Part shown: positions 8,731-17,369 of the stretch, in pieces
Numbering within the stretch: position 1 is the stretch's first letter
How the letters are laid out: each line of letters starts with the position of its first letter
From: Gammaproteobacteria bacterium
GTDB lineage: Bacteria; Pseudomonadota; Gammaproteobacteria; Steroidobacterales; Steroidobacteraceae
Length of the DNA: 54,040 nt
Assembly (NCBI GenBank): GCA_028870275.1
Contig: JAGWPY010000017.1
Location: 1 to 54,040, forward strand
Direction: 5' to 3'
The notes under the pieces: generated by a model
Databases searched by the model: none
What the model was told of the DNA's origin: nothing
What the model saw: only the letters and a program-made list of their open reading frames with translations
Made by a program: the position numbers and the translations under genes

Positions 8731-10563
8731 GTGCGGGGCGCCGGAGTCTCTCGGTTCGCGCTGCTGGCCGCCACCATCGCGGTCTTGGTCATGGTCCTCG
8801 CGCCACTGCGCAATGCTCGCGCCGGCGCCGATCCGGCGAGCTGTCGGGAGGTACGATTCTCGGACGTCGGCTGGACGGACGTCACCTCGACCACGGCGAT
8901 CACCACGGCGCTGTTGAGCCACTTGGGTTACCGGCCGACGATCACCGTGCTGTCGGTGCCCGTGACCTACGCATCGCTCGCCAACAGGGATCTCGACGTG
9001 TTCCTCGGCAACTGGATGCCGACCCAGGAAGCCGACATCCGTCCGTTCCTGGACTCGGGCTCGGTGGTCGTCATCAGGCCGAACCTCGAAGGCGCCAAAT
9101 ACACGCTCGCGGTACCGGCCTACGCCTACGCGGCCGGTCTCAAGAGCTTCGCCGACATCGCACGCTTCGCCGGCCCGCTTCGCAGCCGGATCTACGGAAT
9201 CGAGCCCGGCAACGACGGCAACACGCGACTGCTGAAGATGATCAAGCAGAACCTGTTCGGGCTGGGCGATTTCCACCTGGTCGAGTCGAGCGAACAAGGC
9301 ATGCTCTCGCAGGTGGCGCGCGCGGTCGCGGCGCACCAGCCGATCGTGTTCCTCGCCTGGGAACCGCACCCGATGAACATGCACTTCGACCTGCGCTATC
9401 TGGCCGGGGGCGATGCCGTGTTCGGATCCCACTTCGGCGGCGCGACCGTCTATACGGTCACGCGGCGCGGCTACGTGGCCCGCTGCCCGAACGTGGGCCG
9501 CCTGCTCGCGAATCTGCAGTTCACTCTGCAGGGCGAGAACGAGATGATGGACGCGATCCTGGATCGCCACGAACAGCCGCGACCGGCCGCCGATGCCTGG
9601 CTCGAGAGCCATCCGCGCGAGGTGAACGCCTGGCTCGCCGGCGTCACGACCTTCGACGGCCGCCCGGCCAACGCGGCGCTGCTGATGCGCGCGCCTCGCC
9701 GTGGTCCCGCCGATTTCGAACGTTGGGTGACCGACCACAAGATCCCGGTCGGCGAGGCGATGGCCGTGATGATCGAGGCGATCAAGGCTCACGGCACCGG
9801 CTTCTTCGCGGCCCTGTCCACGGCCGTCGCCGCGTCGGTGGACGGCCTGACCCGCTGGCTGCGGATCGTGCCGGCGCCCCTGTTCATCCTCGGCGCGGCC
9901 GTCGCGACCTGGCTGCTGCGCCGCTCCTTCGCGCTCGCCGCCTTCGTAACCGTAGCGCTGCTGTTCATCCTCAATCAGGGCTACTGGGTCGCGACCCTGG
10001 AAACGCTCTCGCTGGTGATCGTTTCGACCCTGTTGTCGACGCTGATCGGCGTGCCCCTCGGCATCGCCGCGGCGCACCGCCCCCGACTCTACTCGGCCAT
10101 GCATCCCGTGCTCGACCTGATGCAGACCCTGCCGACCTTCGTCTACCTGATCCCGACGCTGGTGCTGTTCGGGCTCGGCGTGGTTCCGGGACTGATCTCG
10201 ACGGTGATCTTCGCGCTGCCGGCGCCGATCCGTCTGACGCATCTCGGCATCTCCTCGGTGCCCAAGCCGTTGATCGAGGCCGGCGAGGCCTTCGGCGCGA
10301 CCCCGCTGCAGCTTCTGTGGAAGGTGGAACTGCCGAGCGCATCGCCCATGATTCTCGCCGGCATCACTCAATGCATCATGCTCAGCCTCTCGATGGTGGT
10401 GATCGCAGCGCTGGTCGGAGCCGGCGGACTCGGCGTGCCAGTGGTGCGTGCGCTCAACACCGTGCAGGTGGGCATGGGCTTCGAGGCCGGATTCGCGATC
10501 GTTCTGCTCGCGATCATCCTCGACCGGGTCAGCCGTCCAAAGCACCGCGGAGAGACACGATGA
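8731..10563 (+). CDS. choX-choW: Choline ABC importer, periplasmic binding protein fused to permease
   Basis: This 610-residue protein has a signal-anchor helix at about 8-28, a periplasmic choline-binding domain at about 35-345 and an OpuAB/ChoW-like permease at about 375-605 with the EAA loop at 517-535. The binding domain carries the whole choline pocket known from Sinorhizobium ChoX. W48, D50, W95, Y124, N161 and W210 correspond to Trp43, Asp45, Trp90, Tyr119, Asn156 and Trp205 with a constant offset of 5 (ChoX numbering from memory). The order binding domain then permease is the reverse of the OpuABC-type fusion. GTG at 8731 gives a sensible signal sequence, although no clear ribosome site precedes it and GTG at 8626 is an alternative. 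It overlaps choV by 4 bases. Confidence 0.88.
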   Translation: MRGAGVSRFALLAATIAVLVMVLAPLRNARAGADPASCREVRFSDVGWTDVTSTTAITTALLSHLGYRPTITVLSVPVTYASLANRDLDVFLGNWMPTQEADIRPFLDSGSVVVIRPNLEGAKYTLAVPAYAYAAGLKSFADIARFAGPLRSRIYGIEPGNDGNTRLLKMIKQNLFGLGDFHLVESSEQGMLSQVARAVAAHQPIVFLAWEPHPMNMHFDLRYLAGGDAVFGSHFGGATVYTVTRRGYVARCPNVGRLLANLQFTLQGENEMMDAILDRHEQPRPAADAWLESHPREVNAWLAGVTTFDGRPANAALLMRAPRRGPADFERWVTDHKIPVGEAMAVMIEAIKAHGTGFFAALSTAVAASVDGLTRWLRIVPAPLFILGAAVATWLLRRSFALAAFVTVALLFILNQGYWVATLETLSLVIVSTLLSTLIGVPLGIAAAHRPRLYSAMHPVLDLMQTLPTFVYLIPTLVLFGLGVVPGLISTVIFALPAPIRLTHLGISSVPKPLIEAGEAFGATPLQLLWKVELPSASPMILAGITQCIMLSLSMVVIAALVGAGGLGVPVVRALNTVQVGMGFEAGFAIVLLAIILDRVSRPKHRGETR

Positions 10564-11777
10564 ACCCGGCGATCGAATTCGAGTCGGTCGACATCCTGTT
10601 CGCACGGCGCGAGGGCCGCGAGGGACAGCGCGCGCTGCGCGATGCGCTCGCGCTGCTCGACGCCGGCGGCACGCGCGGCGAGATCGCCGACAAACTCGGC
10701 GTGATCGTCGGTGTGGCCGGCGCGAGCCTCGCCGTCGAGCGTGGCGAGATCGCGGTTCTGATGGGGCTGTCGGGGTCCGGCAAGTCGACCCTGCTGCGCG
10801 CCGCCAATGGCCTGAATCGCGTCGTACGCGGCAAGGTCCTGGTGCACGACGAACGCGGTACGATCGACGTCGCGAATTGCGATGCGCTGGAATTGCGGCG
10901 GCTGCGCCGCGAGCGCGTCGCCATGGTGTTCCAGCAGTTCGGCCTGCTGCCCTGGAGGACCGTGCGCGACAACGTCGGATTCGGCCTGGAACTGCGCGGC
11001 GAAGCGGCGGCCGCGCGCCGCCGGATCGTCGACGAGAAGCTCGAGCTCGTCGGGCTCTCGCAATGGGCCGAACGCCATGTCGCGGAGCTCTCGGGCGGCA
11101 TGCAGCAGCGGGTCGGCCTGGCCCGCGCATTCGCGACCGATGCGGACATCCTCCTGATGGATGAGCCCTTCTCGGCCCTCGACCCCCTGATCCGCGGCAA
11201 GCTCCAGGACGAGCTCCTCGAGCTCCAGGCCAGGGTCAAGAAGACCATCCTGTTCGTGAGCCACGACATGGACGAGGCCCTGCGCCTGGGGGATCGGATC
11301 ACGATCCTGCAGAACGGCCGCATCGTGCAAACCGGCAGCGCCGAGGACATCGTGCTCGCGCCGGCGGACGACTATGTCGGCGAGTTCGTGCGGCACATGA
11401 ATCCGCTCGACGTGCTGACCGGCGCGATGATCATGCGCGAGCGCGCGCAGCTCGCGCAGACGCCCGACGGCCTCTGTCTCGATGCCGCGGGCCGTTATCG
11501 ACTGACCCTGGACGCGGACGGCCGGGCGCTGTCCCTCGCCGCCGATGGCCGCGCCCTGGCCCTGGTCGACACCGGGACCGGGGGGCGCTGGCCGGAGGGT
11601 GCCGTCGGAGCCGCACTCGCGCCGGCCGAGGCATCGCTGCACGAGATCATCCGACTGCGGCAGGCGGCGGGTCACCCGGTGCTGCTGGTCAGGGAAGGCC
11701 GTATGGTGGGTGTCTGTGGGGAGAACGAGATCATCGCGGCGCTCGCCGGGGCGAGGGGCGCGCCGGTCGCGCGCTGA
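10560..11777 (+). CDS. choV: Choline/betaine ABC importer ATPase
   Basis: This 405-residue ATPase is of the ProV/OpuAA/ChoV type. It shows Walker A GLSGSGKST, Q-loop VFQQFGLLPW, signature LSGGMQQR, Walker B ILLMDEP and the switch histidine in FVSHDMDEA. An N-terminal extension precedes the P-loop, as usual in ProV, and a C-terminal regulatory region of about 120 residues resembles a degenerate CBS tandem (HEIIRLRQAAGHPVLLVREGRMVG). Its ATG overlaps the choX-choW stop in ATGA, so the two genes are translationally coupled. Together they form a two-polypeptide importer energised at the cytoplasmic membrane. Choline specificity is taken from the partner protein. Confidence 0.93.
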   Translation: MNPAIEFESVDILFARREGREGQRALRDALALLDAGGTRGEIADKLGVIVGVAGASLAVERGEIAVLMGLSGSGKSTLLRAANGLNRVVRGKVLVHDERGTIDVANCDALELRRLRRERVAMVFQQFGLLPWRTVRDNVGFGLELRGEAAAARRRIVDEKLELVGLSQWAERHVAELSGGMQQRVGLARAFATDADILLMDEPFSALDPLIRGKLQDELLELQARVKKTILFVSHDMDEALRLGDRITILQNGRIVQTGSAEDIVLAPADDYVGEFVRHMNPLDVLTGAMIMRERAQLAQTPDGLCLDAAGRYRLTLDADGRALSLAADGRALALVDTGTGGRWPEGAVGAALAPAEASLHEIIRLRQAAGHPVLLVREGRMVGVCGENEIIAALAGARGAPVAR

Positions 11778-11819
11778 AGCGCCGATCAGCCTGCGAAGCG
11801 CCGGCCAGGTATGGCCTTA

Positions 11820-11843
11820 ATATTATGATCAAGATAATATAAT
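11820..11843 (+). promoter_or_regulatory. Operator-overlapped promoter of the carnitine cleavage operon
   Basis: Perfect arms ATATTAT and ATAATAT flank a 7-base spacer (11820-11840). The right arm runs into a consensus -10, TATAAT (11838-11843), 40 bp before the BKACE start. A repressor bound here would occlude the promoter. A relative, 16 of 21 positions alike, lies upstream of cdhA at 19525-19545. Confidence 0.55.
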
Positions 11844-11882
11844 CCGGTACGCACCCCCACATCCGCGCCAAGAGGAGCCGCA

Positions 11883-12782
11883 ATGAACCCCGAGGTCATC
11901 ATTTCCTGCGCCGTGACCGGCGACGACACCAAGGTCACGAAGAGTCCTCATTGCGCGGTCACTCCCGAGGAGATCGCTGCCACCGCGATCGCGGCCGCCA
12001 AAGCCGGCGCGGCGATCGCTCACATCCACGTCCGCGACCCGGAGACCGGCTCCTTCAGCATGGAGACGCGCCACTACCGCGAGGTCGTCAAGCGCATCCG
12101 CGAGAGCGGCGTCGACGTGATCGTCAACCTCACCTGCGGCATGGGGGGCTACATCGTCGCCGGCGAGAAGGGGCTCGCCGACACGCCGGGGCCGGGCAGC
12201 GACTTCTGCAACCAGGAAGACCGCATGCGCCATGTGATCGATCTCTGCCACGAGGGCAAATACCGTCCGGAGATCGCCACGCTCGACTGCGGCAGCCTCA
12301 ATTTCGGCGACGGGAACCGCGCCTATGTGTCGACCCCCAATTACCTGCGACAGGGCGCGGCGATCCTCAAGGATCTGAAGGTACGCCCCGAGCTCGAGAT
12401 CTTCGACACCGGCAACCTGTGGTTCGTCAAGCAGCTGATCAAGGAGGGCCTGATCGAGTCGCCAGCCCTGATCCAGCTGTGCATGGGTATTCCCTGGGGC
12501 GTGCCCGCCGACGTCGGCCATCTGCTGGCGATGGTCAACTCGCTTCCGGCCGACTGCAACTGGGGCACGTTTGCGATCAGCCGCATGCAGATGCCCTGGG
12601 TGGCTCAGTCGGTTCTCATGGGCGGCAACGTGCGCGTCGGACTCGAGGACAACCTCTATCTCAGCAAGGGCGTCTATGCGAGCAACGCCCAGCTCGTGGA
12701 GCGCGCGCGTACGATCATCGAGGCGATGGGCGCACGGATCCTGACGCCGGCGGAGGCGCGCGAGCGCCTGAAACTGCGGTGA
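11883..12782 (+). CDS. BKACE-family beta-keto acid cleavage enzyme, probably 3-dehydrocarnitine:acetyl-CoA trimethylamine-acyl transferase
   Basis: This 299-residue protein belongs to the BKACE family (formerly DUF849; 3-keto-5-aminohexanoate cleavage enzyme Kce is the type member). Zinc ligands H47 and H49 are in IAHIHVRDP, and a late acidic ligand lies in VRVGLEDN. Family members condense a beta-keto acid with acetyl-CoA, releasing acetoacetate and a new acyl-CoA. Next to carnitine dehydrogenase and betainyl-CoA thioesterase genes, the expected reaction is 3-dehydrocarnitine plus acetyl-CoA to betainyl-CoA plus acetoacetate. GAGGAG lies 5 bases before the ATG. It leads a plus-strand operon of four genes up to 16144. 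Substrate assignment is from context. Confidence 0.85.
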   Translation: MNPEVIISCAVTGDDTKVTKSPHCAVTPEEIAATAIAAAKAGAAIAHIHVRDPETGSFSMETRHYREVVKRIRESGVDVIVNLTCGMGGYIVAGEKGLADTPGPGSDFCNQEDRMRHVIDLCHEGKYRPEIATLDCGSLNFGDGNRAYVSTPNYLRQGAAILKDLKVRPELEIFDTGNLWFVKQLIKEGLIESPALIQLCMGIPWGVPADVGHLLAMVNSLPADCNWGTFAISRMQMPWVAQSVLMGGNVRVGLEDNLYLSKGVYASNAQLVERARTIIEAMGARILTPAEARERLKLR

Positions 12783-12792
12783 GAGTGCTCCG

Positions 12793-13266
12793 TTGAGGCA
12801 GCTGACGCCCTACCGGGTTGCGATCGAACCCGGTTGGATCGACTACAACGGCCACCTGCGCGACGCCTATTACGGCGTCGCGTTCAGCCTCGCGATCGAC
12901 GACCTGATGGATCAGGTCGGCCTCGATGCGGCCTATCGCGCCCGGACCCGTGGCACGCTGTACACGATGGAGATGCATTGCCACTTCCTTCGCGAGGTGA
13001 AGGCCCAGGACGAGCTGTCGATCCGCATGATCGTGCTCGACGCCGATCACAAGCGCCTCCTCGCGGGCGGAGTGTTCACCTGCGCGAGACTCGCCGAACC
13101 GGTGGCGGCCGCCGAGGCGATGCTGCTGCACGTGCGCCAGGACGAGACGCCGGCGAGCGTGCCTTTTCCCGCGGAGATTGCCGCGCGAATCGACGCCCTG
13201 CGCAGCGATGCCGACTGGCCCGCGGGCCTGCCCGGTTCACGCAAGCTCGAGATCCGCAGGCGCTGA
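12793..13266 (+). CDS. Hotdog-fold thioesterase, probable betainyl-CoA or carnitinyl-CoA thioesterase
   Basis: This 157-residue protein of the 4-hydroxybenzoyl-CoA thioesterase type has the catalytic-loop motif WIDYNGHL near residues 15-22. It resembles the thioesterase domain at the C-terminus of the carnitine dehydrogenase in this window (18007-19491; WVDYNAHM). The start is TTG at 12793, 10 bp after the BKACE gene, with a weak GAGAG ahead. It would release glycine betaine from betainyl-CoA, or carnitine from carnitinyl-CoA. Because the fused domain could do the first job, this copy may serve the second. That division of labour is a guess. Confidence 0.8.
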   Translation: MRQLTPYRVAIEPGWIDYNGHLRDAYYGVAFSLAIDDLMDQVGLDAAYRARTRGTLYTMEMHCHFLREVKAQDELSIRMIVLDADHKRLLAGGVFTCARLAEPVAAAEAMLLHVRQDETPASVPFPAEIAARIDALRSDADWPAGLPGSRKLEIRRR

Positions 13267-13272
13267 ACCGCG

Positions 13273-15330
13273 ATGAACCCTGATCTGCATCGATTGATCG
13301 CGCCCCGCAGCATCGCCCTGATCGGTGCGGGAGCCTGGACCGACGCGGTTGCCGCGGGTGCCCGGGCGATAGGCTATGAGGGCACGATCTGGCGTGTGCA
13401 TCCGACCCGCTCGTCGACCGCGGACCTCACCTATTATCGCTCGGTCGATGAATTGCCGGATGCGCCCGACTCGGCCTTTCTCGCGGTTCCGAACACCGAC
13501 GTTCCCGGCGTCGCGGCGGCGCTCGCTCGTCGCGGCGCCGGCGGGTTCGTCTGCTTCAGTTCCGGGTTTTCCGAGACCGGCGGCGAGACAGGCCTGCGTC
13601 TCACCGAGGATCTGCGCGCTGCGGCCGGCGACCTGCCCTTCTTCGGTCCCAACTGCTACGGATTCGTGAATTTCTTCGATCGGGTCGCGATGATGCCGGA
13701 CCAGATCGTCGGCGCCCCGCCGGAGCGCGGCGTCGCGTTGATCTGTCAGAGCGGTACGCTGGCGCTCACCCTGATGTTCAACGACCGCTCCCTGCCGATC
13801 GGCGCGCTGTTCACGGTGGGCAATCAGACACGCATCGCCGTGGAGGACCTGATCGAGGTGCTCTCGGCCGACCCGCGGGTCACCGCGTTTGGTCTGTATC
13901 TGGAAGGAATCCAGGATCCGCAGCGCTTCGCCCGGGCCGCGGAGACCGCGCGGCGCGCCGGCAAGCCGATCGCGGCGATCAAGTCGGGACGCACCGCGGC
14001 GGCGGCGCGCACCGCGCACAGCCATACCGGCGCACTCGCCGGTGCCGACGCCGTGTTCGAGGCGTTTTGTCGTCAGGCCGGCATCGCGCGCTGCGACACC
14101 CTCGCATCGCTCTGCGAGACCCTGAAGGTCTTCCACCTGGGCGGGCCCACTCGCGGCCGCAAAGTGCTGGTCATGGGCGCCTCCGGCGGGGACATGGCGA
14201 TGACCGCCGACGTCTCGCGCGACCTTGCCCTCGATTTCGCGCCGCTTCCCGCGCAGGGATCGGCCAGACTCGCGGCGCTGCTCGGCGAGCGCGTCACCGT
14301 TGCCAACCCGTTCGACCTGCACACCTATCTCTGGTTCGACCCGCCCGCCCTGCGCAAGGTCTTCTCGACCGTGTTCGAGAGCGGCTACGACGCGGTCGGC
14401 TTCATGCTGGATTGTCCGCCGGACGGGAAGTCCGATACGGCGGCGTTCGACGTGGTGATCGACGAGTACATCGATGCCGCGCGCGGTGTCCCGCCACGCG
14501 TCGCGCTGATCGCCTCCCTTCCCGAAACCATGGGCGCACGCATCCGCGGCAACTGCCTGCGCGGCGGCGTGGTTCCGCTGCAGGGACTGCGCGAGGCCCT
14601 CGAGGCCTTTACCGCGGCCGGTGCCGTCGGCGAGGCTTGGAGCGGCCCGGGGGTTGGCCTGCAGATACCCGAGCCGGCCGCGGCGACGCGCACTCGCACA
14701 CTGAGCGAGTACGACGGCAAGACGGTGTTGCGTGGCGCCGGGGTTTCGGTACCGCGCAGCGTCCTCGCCTCCTCCGCCAATGCCGCGGACGCAGCCGCAT
14801 CGATCGGCTTTCCCGTGGTGATCAAGGCCGTCGGTGCCCATCTCGAACACAAGACCGAGGTCGGCGGAGTGGCTCTCGACCTGCGCGACCGCGCCGCGGC
14901 GGAAGCTGCGGCCGAACGGCTGGGCGCGCTCTCGCCGACCTTGCTGGTCGAGGAGATGATCACCGACGCGGTGGCCGAGATCCTGGTCGGGGTCGTCGTC
15001 GACCCGCAGTTCGGCCAGGTGCTGGTGATCGGCGCGGGCGGCGTACTCACCGAACTGGTGGCCGACAGCGTGAGCCTGCTGCCGCCCTGGGACGCGGGCT
15101 CCATCCGCGGCGCGATCGCACAGCTGAAGGCGGCCCGGCTGATCGGCGGCTATCGTGGCAAACCCGCGGGCGATCTCGATGCGCTGGTCGAGGCGGTCAC
15201 GCGGATCGCGGCTTATGCCACCGACCAGCGCGATCGACTCGTCGAGCTCGACGTCAACCCGCTGATCGTACGTCCGATCGGCCGGGGTGTGGTCGCCGTC
15301 GACGTACTGCTGAGATTGCTCCAGGAGTGA
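13273..15330 (+). CDS. NDP-forming acyl-CoA synthetase, candidate gamma-butyrobetainyl/carnitinyl-CoA synthetase
   Basis: This 685-residue protein belongs to the ADP-forming acetyl-CoA synthetase/succinyl-CoA ligase superfamily with both subunits fused. It has a CoA-binding Rossmann domain at about 5-130, ligase domains with phospho-histidine candidate H251 in SHTGALAG, and a C-terminal ATP-grasp domain at about 470-685 (GFPVVIKAVGAHLEHKTEVGGV). The family uses ATP and CoA, forming ADP rather than AMP. It sits 6 bp after the thioesterase and 4 bp before the crotonobetainyl-CoA hydratase gene, where E. coli has the unrelated AMP-forming ligase CaiC. Activation of gamma-butyrobetaine or carnitine is therefore the best guess. 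Confidence 0.85.
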   Translation: MNPDLHRLIAPRSIALIGAGAWTDAVAAGARAIGYEGTIWRVHPTRSSTADLTYYRSVDELPDAPDSAFLAVPNTDVPGVAAALARRGAGGFVCFSSGFSETGGETGLRLTEDLRAAAGDLPFFGPNCYGFVNFFDRVAMMPDQIVGAPPERGVALICQSGTLALTLMFNDRSLPIGALFTVGNQTRIAVEDLIEVLSADPRVTAFGLYLEGIQDPQRFARAAETARRAGKPIAAIKSGRTAAAARTAHSHTGALAGADAVFEAFCRQAGIARCDTLASLCETLKVFHLGGPTRGRKVLVMGASGGDMAMTADVSRDLALDFAPLPAQGSARLAALLGERVTVANPFDLHTYLWFDPPALRKVFSTVFESGYDAVGFMLDCPPDGKSDTAAFDVVIDEYIDAARGVPPRVALIASLPETMGARIRGNCLRGGVVPLQGLREALEAFTAAGAVGEAWSGPGVGLQIPEPAAATRTRTLSEYDGKTVLRGAGVSVPRSVLASSANAADAAASIGFPVVIKAVGAHLEHKTEVGGVALDLRDRAAAEAAAERLGALSPTLLVEEMITDAVAEILVGVVVDPQFGQVLVIGAGGVLTELVADSVSLLPPWDAGSIRGAIAQLKAARLIGGYRGKPAGDLDALVEAVTRIAAYATDQRDRLVELDVNPLIVRPIGRGVVAVDVLLRLLQE

Positions 15331-15334
15331 ACCC

Positions 15335-16144
15335 ATGACCCAGGCAACCACGACCCAGGATTCCACCATGGCCGACGGCATTCGCACCCTCAGGGACGGA
15401 CCGATCCTCGAGGTGACGATCGACCGGCCCAAGGCCAATGCGATCGATCTGGCGGCGAGCCGGCGGTTGAACGCAGTGTTCTCGGAATTCCGAGACGATC
15501 CGGATCTGCGAATCGCGATCGTGACCGGTGCGGGCGAACGGTTCTTCTGTCCGGGCTGGGATCTGAAGGCCGCGGCGGGCGGCGAGAAATCGGACGAGGA
15601 TTGGGGCGTCGGCGGGTTCGGCGGATTGAACTATCCGCGCAATCTCAACAAGCCGATCATCGCGGCGGTGAACGGCATCGCCTGCGGCGGAGGCTTCGAG
15701 ATCGTGCTCGGTACCGACATCATCGTGATGGAGGAGCATGCCAGGTTCGCCCTGCCGGAGATCAACGTCGGCGTACTCGCCGACGCCGGCACGATCAAGC
15801 TGCCGCGCCGGGTTCCCTATCACGTCGCGGTCGAATTCCTGATGACCGGTCGGTGGATGGACGCGGCCGAGGCCAAGCACTGGGGTCTTGCCAATCACGT
15901 CGTGCCGAAGGGCACGGCGCTCGCCAAGGCCCGCGAGATCGCCCGCCAGCTCGCCGACGGCCCGCCTCTGCTGTTCCCCGCGATCAAACAGCTGATTCGC
16001 CATACCGAGATGGTGCCGGTCCACGAGGCCTTCGAACTGCACGATTCGCTCGACGCGGTGCAGCGGGTGGTCCGATCCGAAGACCTGAAGGAAGGCACAC
16101 GCGCCTTCGCCGAGAAGCGCGCGCCGCGCTGGACCGGTCGCTAG
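15335..16144 (+). CDS. caiD: Crotonobetainyl-CoA hydratase
   Basis: This 269-residue crotonase-fold enzyme closely resembles E. coli CaiD along its length: ILEVTIDRPKANAID, FRDDPDLRIAIVTGAGERFF, GWDLKAAAGGE, IAAVNGIACGGGFE (oxyanion hole), LPEINVGV with the active-site glutamate, and the C-terminal FAEKRAPRWTGR. It hydrates crotonobetainyl-CoA to L-carnitinyl-CoA. The first 12 residues before MADGIRTL are extra compared with CaiD, so the ATG at 15368 may be the real start. It is the last gene of the plus-strand operon and converges on the acyl-CoA dehydrogenase gene. Confidence 0.9.
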   Translation: MTQATTTQDSTMADGIRTLRDGPILEVTIDRPKANAIDLAASRRLNAVFSEFRDDPDLRIAIVTGAGERFFCPGWDLKAAAGGEKSDEDWGVGGFGGLNYPRNLNKPIIAAVNGIACGGGFEIVLGTDIIVMEEHARFALPEINVGVLADAGTIKLPRRVPYHVAVEFLMTGRWMDAAEAKHWGLANHVVPKGTALAKAREIARQLADGPPLLFPAIKQLIRHTEMVPVHEAFELHDSLDAVQRVVRSEDLKEGTRAFAEKRAPRWTGR

Positions 16145-16194
16145 GGACCGAGGTCCGCAGGGACTCCGGCCCGGCGCCAGGCGCCTCGGGCGCC

Positions 16195-17358
16195 TCAGGC
16201 GCCGAGCGGGCGCAGCAATGCGCGCGAGATGATGTGCCGCTGGATCTCGCTCGTACCTTCCCAGATCCGCTCGATGCGCGCATCGCGCCAGATCCGCTCG
16301 AGCGGCAGATCGCTCATGAGCCCCATGCCGCCGTGGATCTGCAGGGCCTCGTCGGCCACCATCGCGAGCATCTCACTCGCCTTCAGCTTGGCGATCGCCA
16401 TGTCGGTATCGGTCGAGATCTGCCGGTCGTGCTTCCATGCGGCGCTGAGCACCAAGAGCTCGGCGGCACGCAGCTCGGTGAGCATGTCGGCGAGCTTGAA
16501 GCCCACGCCCTGGAACTTGCCAATCGGCTGTCCGAACTGACTGCGTTCGGCGGCCCACTGGGTGGCGAGTTCCAGCGCTCGCTCGGCGCGCCCGAGACAG
16601 GTGGCCGCCACCTGCAGCCGGGTGGCACCCAGCCAGCTGTTGGCGACCTCGAACCCCCTGTGCACTTCGCCCAGGATCGCCGACTTCGGCACGCGGCAGT
16701 CATTGAACTCGAGGATGCTGTTGGTGTAGCCGCGGTGAGAGACGTTCTTGTACCCCGGCCGGATCGAGAATCCCGGATGCCCACGGTCGATCAGGAAAGC
16801 CGTGATCTTCTTGCGCACCCCGCGGTTCGAGCTCTCCTCGCCCGAAGCGGCGAACAGGATCACGTAGTCGGAATGGTCGGCATGGCTGATGAAGTGCTTG
16901 GTGCCGTTGATCAGGAAGTCCCCGCCTGATTCCACGGCGGAGGTCTTCATGCCGCGCAGGTCCGAACCGGCTCCGGGCTCGGTCATGGCCAGGCACTCCA
17001 CACGCTCGCCACGCACGGTCGGCAGGAGGTAGCGCTCGCGCTGCTCACCCTCGCAGGCGAGCAGGATGTTCGACGGCCGGCCGACGCAGGACCAATGCAG
17101 CGCGTAACTGGTGGCGCCCAGCTCCTTCTCGTACAGCGCCCAGGCGACGGTATCGAGACCGGCCCCGCCGACCTCGGTCGGCATGTTCGCCGCGTACAAT
17201 CCCGCGGCGATGGCCTTCGCCTTGAGTTCCAGACGCAGGTCGTCGCGCAGCACGCCGCTCGCTTCGACCTCCGCTTCGTGTGGGAAGAGCTCATTGCGCA
17301 CGAATGAACGCGTCGTCTTGACGATCAATTCCTGTTCTTCGGTCAAGGCAAAGTCCAT
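16195..17358 (-). CDS. Acyl-CoA dehydrogenase, probable gamma-butyrobetainyl-CoA dehydrogenase (CaiA-like)
   Basis: This 387-residue flavoprotein has the standard acyl-CoA dehydrogenase signatures CLAMTEPGAGSDLRG and QIHGGMGLMSDLPLERIWRDARI, with the catalytic-base region IWEGTSEIQR near the C-terminus. AAGGAG lies 6 bases before ATG 17358. It follows the TetR gene by 11 bp and carnitine dehydrogenase further upstream in one minus-strand operon. In this setting it would convert gamma-butyrobetainyl-CoA to crotonobetainyl-CoA, passing electrons to an ETF. Substrate identity rests on context with CaiD and the CoA ligase. Confidence 0.87.
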   Translation of the reverse strand: MDFALTEEQELIVKTTRSFVRNELFPHEAEVEASGVLRDDLRLELKAKAIAAGLYAANMPTEVGGAGLDTVAWALYEKELGATSYALHWSCVGRPSNILLACEGEQRERYLLPTVRGERVECLAMTEPGAGSDLRGMKTSAVESGGDFLINGTKHFISHADHSDYVILFAASGEESSNRGVRKKITAFLIDRGHPGFSIRPGYKNVSHRGYTNSILEFNDCRVPKSAILGEVHRGFEVANSWLGATRLQVAATCLGRAERALELATQWAAERSQFGQPIGKFQGVGFKLADMLTELRAAELLVLSAAWKHDRQISTDTDMAIAKLKASEMLAMVADEALQIHGGMGLMSDLPLERIWRDARIERIWEGTSEIQRHIISRALLRPLGA

Positions 17359-17369
17359 GCGGAACTCCT

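Noticed and set aside
13237-15438. A minus-strand open frame of 733 residues opposite the acyl-CoA synthetase
   Set aside because: The plus strand encodes a clear CoA-binding and ATP-grasp protein; the opposite frame is low-complexity shadow.
16160-16215. Runs of GGCGCC at the end of the acyl-CoA dehydrogenase gene as a repeat array
   Set aside because: Only four irregular copies, partly inside the coding end (RPLGA); probably a GC-rich terminator region.
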